Shown here: positions 22,104 to 29,627 of the stretch, one piece after another
Position numbering within the stretch: the stretch's first letter is position 1
How the letters are laid out: the number at the start of each line of letters is the position of its first letter
From: Kitasatospora phosalacinea
Lineage (GTDB): Bacteria > Actinomycetota > Actinomycetes > Streptomycetales > Streptomycetaceae
Direction of reading: 5' to 3'
Assembly (NCBI RefSeq): GCF_000717185.1
Contig: NZ_JNYE01000018.1
Span: 1 to 64,000 of the forward strand
Length of the DNA stretch: 64,000 nucleotides
Notes under the pieces: generated by a model
Told to the model about the DNA's origin: nothing
What the model saw: only the letters and a program-made list of their open reading frames with translations
The model's database searches: none
Translations under genes and position numbers: made by a program

Positions 22104-22667
22104 TTACTTGACCCGGCCGAGGTAGCTGCCGTCGCGGGTGTCGACCTTGACCTTCTCGCCGGTGGTGACGAACAGCGGCACCTGGATCTCGGCACCGGTC
22201 TCCAGGGTGGCGGGCTTGGTGCCGCCGGTGGAGCGGTCGCCCTGGACGCCCGGCTCGGTCTCGGCGATGACCAGCTCGACCGCGGCGGGGAGCTCGACGT
22301 ACAGCGGGGCGCCCTCGTTCTGCGCGACCAGGGCCTCGAAGCCCTCCAGCAGGTACTTGGCGGCGTCGCCGACGGTGGCGGAGTCGACCGGGACCTGGTC
22401 GTAGGTGTCCATGTCCATGAAGATGAACGCGTCGCCGTCACGGTACGAGTACTGCATGGTCCGCTTGTCGACGTTGGCGGTCTCGACCTTGATGCCCGCG
22501 TTGAAGGTCTTCTCGACGACCTTGCCGGAGAGGACCTCCTTCAGCTTGGTGCGCACGAAGGCCGGGCCCTTGCCGGGCTTGACGTGCTGGAACTCGACGA
22601 CGGTCCAGAGCTTGCCGCCGTCCAGCTTGAGGACCATGCCGTTCTTGAGATCGTTCGTGGTAGCCAC
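22104..22667 (-). CDS. efp: Elongation factor P
   Basis: Relieves ribosome stalling at polyproline stretches by entering the E site. From GTG 22667 ([19 protein letters not shown]), with AGGAG 11 nt upstream, the length is 187 residues, as expected. The loop that reaches the peptidyl-transferase centre reads [10 protein letters not shown]. This PGKGP form is typical of actinobacteria, whose EF-P is reported to work without lysine modification. Domains II and III follow ([38 protein letters not shown]). An upstream in-frame start (MTADIS) is less likely. Confidence 0.97.
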   Translation of the reverse strand: MATTNDLKNGMVLKLDGGKLWTVVEFQHVKPGKGPAFVRTKLKEVLSGKVVEKTFNAGIKVETANVDKRTMQYSYRDGDAFIFMDMDTYDQVPVDSATVGDAAKYLLEGFEALVAQNEGAPLYVELPAAVELVIAETEPGVQGDRSTGGTKPATLETGAEIQVPLFVTTGEKVKVDTRDGSYLGRVK

Positions 22668-22742
22668 GGGCGCACTTACTCCTGATATGTCCGCTGTCAA
22701 AGAGCACCAAGCAGGCGCGCCGCCGGTGCCCGCGCGAGCGGG

Positions 22743-23849
22743 CTACAGCGCGAGGAGCTCCTTGGTGGTGATGGTGAGCAGCTCGGGCCCGCCCTCCTCG
22801 GGAGGCCGCACCACGAGCGTGTCCTCGATCCGGACGCCGCCACGACCCGGGAGATGGACCCCGGGGCCGACGGTGACCGGCACGCGATTGTCCAGTTTAC
22901 CCATGTCGGCGGGCCCCAGTCGCGGAGCCTCCCGGATCTCCAGCCCGATGCCGTGTCCCAGGGCGTGGACGGACCGCTCGGCGTGGCCCGCGGCCTGGAG
23001 GATCGAGCGGGCCGCGTCGTCCGGCACGTGCTGCTCGACGCCGGGCCCGAGGGCCTCCCGGCCGGCCCGCTGGGCGCGGAAGACCAGCCGGTGCAGCTCG
23101 ACCTGCCAGGCGGCGGGGGCGGCGCCGATCACGAAGGTGCGGGCGGTGGAGATGCCGTAGCCGCGGTAGCGGGCGCCGAGCGCGACGGTGAGGAAGTCGC
23201 CCTCCTCGACCCGGCGGTCGGTGGGCTGGTGGTGCTCCAGGCCGGAGTGGCTGCCGGTGCCGACCGAGACCGGGAAGGCGGCCCGGTCGGCGCCGTGGTC
23301 GACCATCCGGCGCTCCAGCTCCATCGCCAGGTGGCGCTCGGTGCGGCCGACCAGGATGGATTCGAGCAGCTCGCCGAGGGCCTGGTCGGCGATCTCGGCG
23401 GCGACCCGCAGGTCGGCGATCTCGTACTCGTCCTTGACCACCCGCAGCCGCTCCACGGCCCGGTCCAGGTCGGTCAGCCGGGCCTCCCCGGCCGACCGGG
23501 CGACGGTGCGGTGCCGGGTGACGGTGAGGTCGTGCTCCTCGACCGCGAGGTCGCGCACCCGCAGCCGGGCGGCGGCCTCGGCGGCGGCGAACGCGGCGTC
23601 GGCCTCGGCGGGCACCGGCAGCCGGGTGACCTCCGGGTCGGTCTGCGGCTCGCCGGCCCCGGCCTCCTCCACCCCCTCGGGCAGCGCGAGCACGGCGCGC
23701 TCGCGGGTGAGCAGCAGCGCCGCGCCGACCGGCGGGCAGCCGGTGAGGTAGCGGACGTTGGCGGGGCGGGTGACCAGCGCGGCGTCGGCACCGGAGGCGC
23801 TGCAGTACTCGCGGAGGCGTTCGCGTCGGGCGGAGTGCGCGTCGGACAT
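22743..23849 (-). CDS. M24 (Xaa-Pro peptidase/creatinase-fold) protein with altered metal site
   Basis: From ATG 23849 (MSDAHSARRERLREYC) the 368-residue product has the creatinase-like N-terminal domain (NVRYLTGCPPVGAALLLT) and a C-terminal pita-bread domain. In active Xaa-Pro peptidases five residues bind two metals (Asp, Asp, His, Glu, Glu). Here the region expected to read V-D-F/L-G reads TVALGARYRGY, and the D-x-T-R-T stretch reads ISTARTF, so both Asp are lost. HALGHGIGLEIREAP keeps the His and a Glu, and GGVRIEDTLVV keeps the last Glu. It is probably not a standard metallopeptidase. Its position next to efp matches pepQ in other genomes. The sequence also has HSGLEHHQPTDR, as in active members. 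Confidence 0.8.
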   Translation of the reverse strand: MSDAHSARRERLREYCSASGADAALVTRPANVRYLTGCPPVGAALLLTRERAVLALPEGVEEAGAGEPQTDPEVTRLPVPAEADAAFAAAEAAARLRVRDLAVEEHDLTVTRHRTVARSAGEARLTDLDRAVERLRVVKDEYEIADLRVAAEIADQALGELLESILVGRTERHLAMELERRMVDHGADRAAFPVSVGTGSHSGLEHHQPTDRRVEEGDFLTVALGARYRGYGISTARTFVIGAAPAAWQVELHRLVFRAQRAGREALGPGVEQHVPDDAARSILQAAGHAERSVHALGHGIGLEIREAPRLGPADMGKLDNRVPVTVGPGVHLPGRGGVRIEDTLVVRPPEEGGPELLTITTKELLAL

Positions 23850-23948
23850 GGTCCGAGCGTACGAACGGGGCGGGTGGGCCGCCCGTCGGGACCGGCTGGG
23901 CGGGTGGGGAATGCCCGGGGCGGCGCCCGTGTTGTGGCGTGGTGAAAA

Positions 23949-23963
23949 CGGCAATCGTTGCCG
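23949..23963 (+). promoter_or_regulatory. Possible Zur operator before the L33/L31 pair
   Basis: The 15-mer cggcaatcgttgccg is a palindrome with 6-bp arms and a 3-nt centre, with gaaaac just 5' of it. It resembles in form the 15-bp Zur boxes (TGAAAATGATTTTCA-like) but is more GC-rich. It lies 18 bp before the rpmG start. Zur control fits the zinc-free ribosomal paralogues downstream. Confidence 0.4.
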
Positions 23964-23981
23964 GGAGAAGGAGACAGGACG

Positions 23982-24146
23982 ATGGCGCGCAGCGAACTGC
24001 GACCGGTGGTCACGCTCCGGTCCGCGGCGGGGACGGGTTTCACGTACGTCACCCGGAAGAACCGCCGCAACGACCCGGACCGGATGGTGCTGCGGAAGTT
24101 CGATCCGGTGGCCGGGCGGCACGTGGAGTTCCGCGAGGCCCGCTGA
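23982..24146 (+). CDS. rpmG: Ribosomal protein L33, zinc-independent paralogue
   Basis: Large-subunit protein bL33. The 54-residue product ([19 protein letters not shown] start) has the core [21 protein letters not shown]. It contains no Cys, so it is the C-minus form that does not bind zinc. In Streptomyces such copies replace zinc-containing versions during zinc starvation under Zur control. The ribosome-binding site GAAGGAGA precedes the ATG by 8 nt. It is followed 57 bp later by an L31 type B gene, so the two form a small operon. Confidence 0.93.
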   Translation: MARSELRPVVTLRSAAGTGFTYVTRKNRRNDPDRMVLRKFDPVAGRHVEFREAR

Positions 24147-24156
24147 CCGCGGGCGA

Positions 24157-24192
24157 TCCGACCGTTCCGAGAAGTCCGACCGTTCCGAGAAG
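24157..24192 (+). repeat. 18-bp perfect tandem duplication between rpmG and rpmE2
   Basis: The unit tccgaccgttccgagaag occurs twice back to back (24157-24174, 24175-24192). The second copy runs into gaggagc, and together they form the ribosome-binding site of the L31 gene. Confidence 0.9.
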
Positions 24193-24203
24193 GAGGAGCA
24201 GCC

Positions 24204-24446
24204 ATGCAGCAGGGAATCCACCCCGAGTACCGTCCGGTGGTGTTCCGGGACAAGGCGGGGGGCCTGTCGTTCCTGACCGGGTCGACCGCCTCCGGCGACC
24301 GGACGGTGGAGTGGGCCGACGGGCGGGCGTACCCGGTGGTCGACGTCGAGACGTCCTCGGCGAGCCACCCGTTCTACACCGGCCGGGCCCGCCTGACGGA
24401 CACCGAGGGCCGGGTCGCGCTGTACCGGCGCCGGTACGGCGGCTGA
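24204..24446 (+). CDS. rpmE2: Ribosomal protein L31 type B (zinc-independent)
   Basis: Large-subunit protein bL31, type B form. The 80-residue product starts [16 protein letters not shown] and has [18 protein letters not shown] near the end. It lacks the Cys pair of zinc-binding L31 and has the longer type B C-terminus. The AAGGAGGAG site precedes the ATG. Together with the upstream L33 it probably frees zinc from ribosomes when zinc is scarce (known for the families; regulation here is inferred). Confidence 0.93.
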   Translation: MQQGIHPEYRPVVFRDKAGGLSFLTGSTASGDRTVEWADGRAYPVVDVETSSASHPFYTGRARLTDTEGRVALYRRRYGG

Positions 24447-24459
24447 CGGCGGGCGGCGG

Positions 24460-24487
24460 AAGGGCCCCGGGGCTTCCCGGGGCCCTT
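24460..24487. terminator. Bidirectional terminator between rpmE2 and the XRE-cupin gene
   Basis: Perfect 11-bp stem (aagggccccgg / ccggggccctt), 6-nt loop, between convergent genes; the end touches the XRE gene's last codons. Confidence 0.8.
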
Positions 24488-24489
24488 CG

Positions 24490-25098
24490 TCATGCGCCGG
24501 GCGGGGGGACGGAGACCACCATGGTGACCCGGCACGGCACGTCGCCGTCGTTGCGGTAGCCGTGGGCGGCACCGGCCTCGTAGGAGGCGGTGGACCCGGC
24601 CGGGACGCGGTGCTCGCGGCCGTCCAGGACGAGGGTGAGGACGCCCTCGTCGACCCGGGCGATCTCGACGGTGCCGGACGGGTGCGGGTCGGAGGCGTGC
24701 CCCTCGCCGGGGTGCAGGTGCCAGGCCCACAGCTCCAGCGGGCCGGGGGCCTCGGTGCCGCCGAGCAGGGTGCCGCTGCCGCCGGCGGGTCCGTTCCACA
24801 GCCGGACGGCGTCCTCGGCGGGGACGACCCTGACCTCCGAGGCGGCGTCGTAGTCGAGCAGCCGGGCGATCGAGACGCCGAGCGCGTCGGCGAGCCGGAC
24901 CACGGTGCCGATGCTGGGGTTGGTGCGGGCCTGCTCGATCTGGACGACCATGCCGCGGCTGACCCCGGAGCGGGCGGCCAGGGCGTCCAGGGTGTGGCCG
25001 CGGTCGAGGCGCAGGCGCTTGAGGTTGCGGGCGAGGGCCTGGGTGACGAGATCGGCGTCCGGCACGGGCAGTCCAATATTCTGGTTGGGGCAGTGCAC
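24490..25098 (-). CDS. XRE-family transcriptional regulator with C-terminal cupin domain
   Basis: DNA-binding regulator with a small-molecule sensor domain. The HTH occupies about residues 17-75 (LARNLKRLRLDRGHTLDALA, SGVSRGMVVQIEQART, NPSIGTVVRLADALG). The cupin beta-barrel is at about 120-195 (LHPGEGHASDPHPSGTVEI, LDGREHRVPAGSTASYEAG, AHGYRNDGD). It is divergent from an EamA exporter, so it probably controls that transporter. The GTG at 25098 has no clear ribosome-binding site; an internal GTG at 25068 would shorten it by 10 residues. Confidence 0.88.
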   Translation of the reverse strand: MHCPNQNIGLPVPDADLVTQALARNLKRLRLDRGHTLDALAARSGVSRGMVVQIEQARTNPSIGTVVRLADALGVSIARLLDYDAASEVRVVPAEDAVRLWNGPAGGSGTLLGGTEAPGPLELWAWHLHPGEGHASDPHPSGTVEIARVDEGVLTLVLDGREHRVPAGSTASYEAGAAHGYRNDGDVPCRVTMVVSVPPPGA

Positions 25099-25184
25099 TG
25101 AGTTGAACTATGCTGCGGCGGCATCGCCAGGTCCACCGACTGTACTGCGGAGTCCACCATGCTGTCCGCCCGCCTCCCCGCCTC

Positions 25185-26030
25185 ATGAGCGCCGCCCTCG
25201 CCCTGCTCGCCAGCCTGCTGTGGGGCGTCGCCGACTACGGCGGCGGGGCGATCACCCGGCGGACGCCCGCGCTGACGGTGGTGGTGCTCTCCCAGTCGGC
25301 CGCCGCCGCGGTGCTCGCGCTCGCGGTGACCGCCACCGGCGGCTGGCCGGGGGCCTCCCCGGCGCTCTGGTACGCGGTGGCGGCGGGCGTGATCGGGCCG
25401 TTCGCGCTGCTGGCCTTCTACCGGGCGCTGGCGCTCGGGCCGATGGGCGTGGTGTCGCCGCTGGCCACCGTCGGCGTGCTGGTGCCGATCGGGGTCGGCC
25501 TGTTCCTCGGCGAACGGCCGGGCGCCGTCCAGGGGTTGGGCATCGCGGTGGCCGTCGCCGGGGTCGCCCTGGCGGGCGGCCCGCAGCGCGGCGGGCCCGC
25601 GCTGCAGCGGAGGGTGCTGCTGCTGACCCTGGGCGCGGCCTTCGCCTTCGGCGCGGTGCTGGCCCTGGTCGCGCACGCCAGCGCGGGCGGCGCCCTGCTG
25701 CTGACGCTGTGCGTGCAGCGGCTGACCAACGCGGTGGTCGGGGCCGGGATGCTGGCCGCCGCGGCCCGCCGACAGCCCCTCGGGCTGCGGGCGGGCGCGC
25801 GGTCGCTGCCCGCGCTGACCGCCGTCGGGGTCGCCGACGTGGCCGCGAACGGCCTGTACGCGGCCGCCTCGCACCTGGGTTCGGTGGCGGTGGCGGCCGT
25901 GCTGGCCTCGCTCTACCCCGTGGTCACCGCGCTGATGGCGCGCGGCCTGCTGAAGGAGCAGCTGCTGCGGGTGCAGGTGGTGGGCGCGGGCCTCGCGGTG
26001 GCCGGGACGCTGATCCTGGCCGCCGGTTGA
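25185..26030 (+). CDS. EamA/DMT-family transporter
   Basis: Probable exporter of a metabolite or amino acid across the cytoplasmic membrane. The 281-residue product (MSAALALLASLLWGVADYGG) has about ten hydrophobic helices in two EamA repeats. The first repeat ends near VAVAGVALAGGP and the second begins RVLLLTLGAAFAFGAVLALV; the last helix is VQVVGAGLAVAGTLILAAG. The divergent XRE-cupin regulator is the likely controller. Substrate unknown. Confidence 0.88.
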   Translation: MSAALALLASLLWGVADYGGGAITRRTPALTVVVLSQSAAAAVLALAVTATGGWPGASPALWYAVAAGVIGPFALLAFYRALALGPMGVVSPLATVGVLVPIGVGLFLGERPGAVQGLGIAVAVAGVALAGGPQRGGPALQRRVLLLTLGAAFAFGAVLALVAHASAGGALLLTLCVQRLTNAVVGAGMLAAAARRQPLGLRAGARSLPALTAVGVADVAANGLYAAASHLGSVAVAAVLASLYPVVTALMARGLLKEQLLRVQVVGAGLAVAGTLILAAG

Positions 26031-26031
26031 C

Positions 26032-26094
26032 GCCCCGTCACGGGGACCCCGGCCCCCGTCACGGAGCTCCCGGCCCCCGTCACGGAGCCCCCAG
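26032..26094. repeat. 21-bp tandem array spanning the nicT stop codon
   Basis: Three units (26032-26052, 26053-26073, 26074-26094) based on cccccgtcacggagctcccgg. The nicT stop lies in the third unit (complement of tca at 26080-26082). The other two units carry the same TGA in the nicT frame, as backup stops 21 and 42 bp on. The array fills the gap between convergent EamA and nicT genes. Confidence 0.9.
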
Positions 26095-27195
26095 CCCCGC
26101 GAACGCCCGGGAGCGCTTGGCGATCCGCCAGTAGCCGATCGCGGCGGCCCAGACCACCACGAACAGGCCGACGATCACGAAGCCGACGTTGTCCAGGCTG
26201 AGCCCGGCGATCCAGCTGGTGACGGGGTCGGCCAGGTCGAACTTGTCGTGCAGCACCGCGACCAGCTCGATGGTGCCGATCACGAAGGCCACCGCGATCG
26301 ACAGCCCGGTGACGGTCAGGTTGTAGTACACCTTGCGGACCGGGTTGGAGAACGCCCACTGGTAGGCGAAGTTCATGAACGTGCCGTCCAGGGTGTCGAA
26401 CAGGCTCATCCCGGCGGCGAACAGCAGCGGCAGGCAGACCACCGCGTACCAGGGCAGCCCGGAGGCCGCACCGGACCCGGCCATCACCATCAGGGTCACC
26501 TCGGTCGCGGTGTCGAACCCCAGGCCGAGCACCATCCCGACCGGGAACATCTGGCCGGGCCGGCTGATCGAGCGGGTGGCCCGGTTCAGCACCCGGGCCA
26601 GGAAGCCGCGGGCGTCCAGGTGCTTCTCCAGCTCGGCCTCGTCGTACTCCCCGGCCCGCATCGCCCGGAACACCCGCCAGATGCCCAGCAGGGCCACCAG
26701 GTTGAGCGCCGCGATCAGGTAGAGGAAGGCGCCGGACGCGGTGGTGCCGACGGTGCCGAGCACCCGGTGGGTGGTGGAGTCCTCGTCCATCAGGGTGCCC
26801 GCCAGCGCCGCGCCGCCGGCCACCAGGCCGGCCATGATCACCACCATCGAGGAGTGGCCGAGGGCGAACCAGAAGCCCACCGAGACCGGGCGGCGGCCGT
26901 CCGCCATCAGCTTGCGGGTGGTGTTGTCGATCACCGCGATGTGGTCGGCGTCGAAGGCGTGCCGCATGCCCAGGGTGTACGCGGTGATGCCCAGGCCGAC
27001 GCCGAACACCTGGGTGCCGACCTTGTACTCGTGCGGCGCCACCAGGAACAGCAGCGTCCCGAAGGCCGCCACGTGCATGGCCAGGATCACCGCCATCAGG
27101 CCGGCCGTGCGCAGGGTGTCCTCCCGCCGCCAGCGGAAGGAGGGCAGGGGGGAGCCGGGTTCGTTCCCGGGCAGGGTCAATTCGGGCGCGGTCAT
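26080..27195 (-). CDS. nicT: NiCoT-family nickel/cobalt permease
   Basis: High-affinity uptake of Co2+ and/or Ni2+ at the cytoplasmic membrane. The 371-residue product has the family signature RHAFDADHIAVIDN in helix II, with metal-binding His and Asp, plus WFALGHSSMVVIM and LGFDTATEV. Eight hydrophobic helices are visible, with a charged loop in the middle (EYDEAELEKHLDARG). A cobalamin riboswitch occupies the leader, so cobalt for B12 is the likely physiological cargo. The 3' end is inside a 21-bp repeat array. Confidence 0.95.
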   Translation of the reverse strand: MTAPELTLPGNEPGSPLPSFRWRREDTLRTAGLMAVILAMHVAAFGTLLFLVAPHEYKVGTQVFGVGLGITAYTLGMRHAFDADHIAVIDNTTRKLMADGRRPVSVGFWFALGHSSMVVIMAGLVAGGAALAGTLMDEDSTTHRVLGTVGTTASGAFLYLIAALNLVALLGIWRVFRAMRAGEYDEAELEKHLDARGFLARVLNRATRSISRPGQMFPVGMVLGLGFDTATEVTLMVMAGSGAASGLPWYAVVCLPLLFAAGMSLFDTLDGTFMNFAYQWAFSNPVRKVYYNLTVTGLSIAVAFVIGTIELVAVLHDKFDLADPVTSWIAGLSLDNVGFVIVGLFVVVWAAAIGYWRIAKRSRAFAGLGAP

Positions 27196-27235
27196 CCGCG
27201 TTCACGCTCCAGCACCTCGTGGATCACTTCGTGAG

Positions 27236-27438
27236 ATGCCGTGGCCGGTCTCCTGGCTGACGGGGTGTTGCGCGCCGGCTCCCGGCCTTCCCGGCCGCGG
27301 AGCGGCCAGTGGCACGGGGTGGGAGCCGACGACTCCCCGATCACAGTGGCGAGGGCCGCTCCGGACTCCTGCGCCCCGCGCTCGCGCGAAGGACACAGTG
27401 CACCGGCTTCCCGAGCACCACGGCCCGCCCACCGTAGG
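27236..27438 (-). ncRNA. Cobalamin riboswitch
   Basis: On the minus strand the leader of nicT contains GGGAAGCCGGTG (27401-27412), then a long paired region, and the B12 box AGCCAGGAGACCGGCC (27243-27258). These are hallmark conserved blocks of the cobalamin riboswitch in the right order and spacing. The element ends about 40 nt before the nicT ATG, close enough to hide the ribosome-binding site when coenzyme B12 is bound. The rest of 27196-27520 shows no gene; GCCTGATC/GATCAGGC arms near 27493-27527 overlap the end of the upstream gene. Confidence 0.92.
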
Positions 27439-27520
27439 CCCGCCGCGGGGGCGGCGGCAAGAGCGCACCCCCGCCCTGGTGGCGCAGATCACGCCTGATC
27501 AGCGCGGTCCTGACGGCGGA

Positions 27521-28213
27521 TCAGGCCATCCAGAAGAAGACGCAGGTCATCCGCTTCTCCTCCAGCGTCGCGCCGTGGTAGCCGGTCGCGGTGTGGATCA
27601 GGTTGGCGGTGTAGAGCAGCAGCCGGTTGTAGCGGTGCGGGACGGCCAGGTCCTCGGTGAAGGAGTCCGGCGGGACGAAGCGGGTGCCCAGCGCGTCCAC
27701 CAGGTTGTCGTGCGGGGCGACCACGCTGTTGCCGCCGAGCCGCCCGCCGGGGAAGCTCTGCCGGTGGAAGCTGGTGCCGCAGTGCTTGGGGACGGCCGGG
27801 TTCAGGTACAGCACGGCCGCGTAGCGGCACAGCGAGCGCGAGTCGGTGTGCGGGCGCGGCTCGCACTCCCCCGCGCCGACCACCTGCACGCAGTTGTGGT
27901 TGAACGTGCCGCCCTCGGCCCCGTCCAGCGCCCAGATCCGCCCGGCCCCGGTGGCCCGCCGGACCAGCTCCTCGACGTGCGCCAGCTCCGCCGGCTCCAG
28001 CCCGGGCATCGCCCGCAGCCCCGGCCAGGACTCCGGCCGGTGCGGGTAGCCCTCGTCCCAGTCCGTGCGCGCCAGGTGCCGGGCCCGCACCGCGTCCGGA
28101 TCCGGCAGGACGTCGTCCAGCACCCAGTAGTCACGGCCCCGGGTGGGCTTGCGGTACGGCAGGACCGGGAGCGCCGGGGTGGGGCGCGGGCCCTGGAACG
28201 GTTGTACGGGCAT
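27521..28213 (-). CDS. 2-oxoglutarate/Fe(II) oxygenase-like protein (DUF6445 type)
   Basis: Probable non-heme iron dioxygenase of unknown substrate. From ATG 28213 (MPVQPFQGPRPTPALPVL) it has 230 residues. The iron facial triad is visible as PHTDSRSLCRY (His-x-Asp) and a distal His in LLYTANLIHTATGYH, where TGY is typical of this group. VLYLNPAVPKHCGTSFHR forms the core strand. It is transcribed toward nicT with the riboswitch between. No biosynthetic cluster is evident around it. Confidence 0.75.
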   Translation of the reverse strand: MPVQPFQGPRPTPALPVLPYRKPTRGRDYWVLDDVLPDPDAVRARHLARTDWDEGYPHRPESWPGLRAMPGLEPAELAHVEELVRRATGAGRIWALDGAEGGTFNHNCVQVVGAGECEPRPHTDSRSLCRYAAVLYLNPAVPKHCGTSFHRQSFPGGRLGGNSVVAPHDNLVDALGTRFVPPDSFTEDLAVPHRYNRLLLYTANLIHTATGYHGATLEEKRMTCVFFWMA

Positions 28214-28297
28214 GGCCCCGACAATAGGAGCGCCGTTCCGGGGCCTCGCCCAAGCGCCGGTCAACCTTCCGTCAAGGCTTCCCGTGGTGACGGTGCG

Positions 28298-29104
28298 TCA
28301 GCGCTGCTGGCAGCGCGGGCACCAGAACAGGTTCCGGGCGGCCAACTCCTCGGTGCGGACCGGCGTTTCGCACACCAGGCAGGGCTGGTCGTGCCGCCGG
28401 TAGACGTACACCTCGCCGCCGTGGTCGTCCACCCGCGGCGGGCGGCCCATCGCCTCCGGGGTGTGCTCGGGGCGGACGGTGTCGATCCGGCCCGCGGCCA
28501 CGCCGTCGTGCATCAGGGCGACCAGGTCGGCCCAGATCGCGTCCCACTCGGTGCGGGACAGGTCGCGGCCGGGGCGGTGCGGGCTGATGCCGAGGCGGAA
28601 CAGCACCTCGGCGCGGTAGACGTTGCCGACGCCCGCCAGCACCTTCTGGTCCATCAGCAGGGCGGCGACCGTGCTGCCGCTGCGGGAGATCCGCCGCCAC
28701 GCCTCGTCGCCCGCCTCCCCCGGACGCAGCGGGTCCGGCCCCAGGCGGCGGTGGACGGCGGCCTTCTCCGCGGGGGTGAGCAGTTCGCAGGCGGTCGGGC
28801 CGCGCAGGTCGGCGTAGCCGCTGTCGTTCACCATCCGCAGCCGGACCTGGCCGACCGGCTCCGGGGGCTCGCCCGCGCCGAACCCGTACGTGCCGTACAG
28901 CCCCAGGTGCACGTGCAGCCAGTGCTCGCCGAAGCCGAGGAACAGGTGCTTGCCGTGCGCCTCCGCCTCGTCCAGCACCCGCCCGTCGATCAGCGCGGCC
29001 CCCTCCGCGAAGCGCCCCTGCGGACTGGACACCCGCACCGGGCGCCCGCCGAACAGCGCGTCGTTCTCCCTGGCCAGGCGGTGGATCACATGCCCCTCGG
29101 GCAC
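28298..29104 (-). CDS. nei: Fpg/Nei-family DNA glycosylase (endonuclease VIII-like)
   Basis: Base-excision repair enzyme for oxidised bases with AP-lyase activity. I chose GTG 29104 rather than the ATG three codons earlier. It gives Met-Pro-Glu-Gly-His, and Pro2 must become the N-terminal nucleophile; GAGGAG sits 9 nt before this GTG but touches the ATG. The 268-residue product has PEGHVIHRLA, the Lys in AHGKHLFLGF, the H2TH motif with MDQKVLAGVGNVYRAEVLF, and a four-Cys zinc finger at the C-terminus (CLVC ... FWCPRC). PEGH rather than PELP points to the Nei branch. Confidence 0.93.
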   Translation of the reverse strand: MPEGHVIHRLARENDALFGGRPVRVSSPQGRFAEGAALIDGRVLDEAEAHGKHLFLGFGEHWLHVHLGLYGTYGFGAGEPPEPVGQVRLRMVNDSGYADLRGPTACELLTPAEKAAVHRRLGPDPLRPGEAGDEAWRRISRSGSTVAALLMDQKVLAGVGNVYRAEVLFRLGISPHRPGRDLSRTEWDAIWADLVALMHDGVAAGRIDTVRPEHTPEAMGRPPRVDDHGGEVYVYRRHDQPCLVCETPVRTEELAARNLFWCPRCQQR

Positions 29105-29171
29105 CGGCGTCATCTCCTCTGTCGTGGTGGCGGCGAGGGGTCCATCCTCCCAGGCCGCACGGACAGCCCGG

Positions 29172-29627
29172 TCAGTCGGCTCCGGGCCGGTAGCGGCCCT
29201 CGGGGTCGCGGCGGGCGGCGGCGGCGAACTCCTCGAAGCCGAGGTTGCCGATCGACAGGTTGGCGTTGATCTCCGCGACGGCCGCCGCCAGGGCGCGGAA
29301 CTCGGTGCCGAACTCGGTCTCCTGGGCGTACCACTCGGGCTCCGCGCAGTCCTCCGGGAGCAGCGTGGTGACGGCGAGCAGCGGGTGGCCGGGGCCGGTC
29401 AGGGCGGTGCGGTCGGCCAGGAAGAGCACGTTCGGACCGCCGTCGGCGGTGGCCCGGGCGGCGGCCACCGCCTCGGCGGGGGCGGCGTCCGCCCAGGCGG
29501 GGTCGTCGACCGGGTGGACGTCCTCGCCGAGCGCGGCGAGCAGGGCCCGCCAGGACGCGTCGTCGGCGTAGTCGGTGCGGACGATCAGGGCGTCGTGTTC
29601 GCCGACGTCGGCGATGGGGGTGCGCAC
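29172..29627 (-). CDS. DUF6924-type conserved protein, unknown function
   Basis: Small soluble acidic protein of 151 residues from GTG 29627 (MRTPIADVGEHDALIVRTDY), preceded by GAGGAG. It has LIVRTDYADDASWRALLAAL at the N-terminus, a central PNVLFLADRTAL strand and a C-terminal helix NLGFEEFAAAARRDPEGRY. I recognise it as the DUF6924 family, with no assigned function. Its first 43 bp overlap the end of the TetR gene in another frame, so the two are translationally coupled. Confidence 0.8.
   Translation of the reverse strand: MRTPIADVGEHDALIVRTDYADDASWRALLAALGEDVHPVDDPAWADAAPAEAVAAARATADGGPNVLFLADRTALTGPGHPLLAVTTLLPEDCAEPEWYAQETEFGTEFRALAAAVAEINANLSIGNLGFEEFAAAARRDPEGRYRPGAD

Noticed and set aside
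23982..24446. Recent horizontal transfer of the L33/L31 pair
   Set aside because: G+C and codon use match the surroundings, and such Zur-type cassettes are native in streptomycetes.
27202..27492. Possible small gene in the nicT leader
   Set aside because: The stretch is explained by the cobalamin riboswitch; the peptide has no sensible features.
27493..27527. GCCTGATC/GATCAGGC inverted repeat as a terminator or att site
   Set aside because: Arms are only 8 bp with 19 bp between and overlap coding sequence; no mobile element is nearby.
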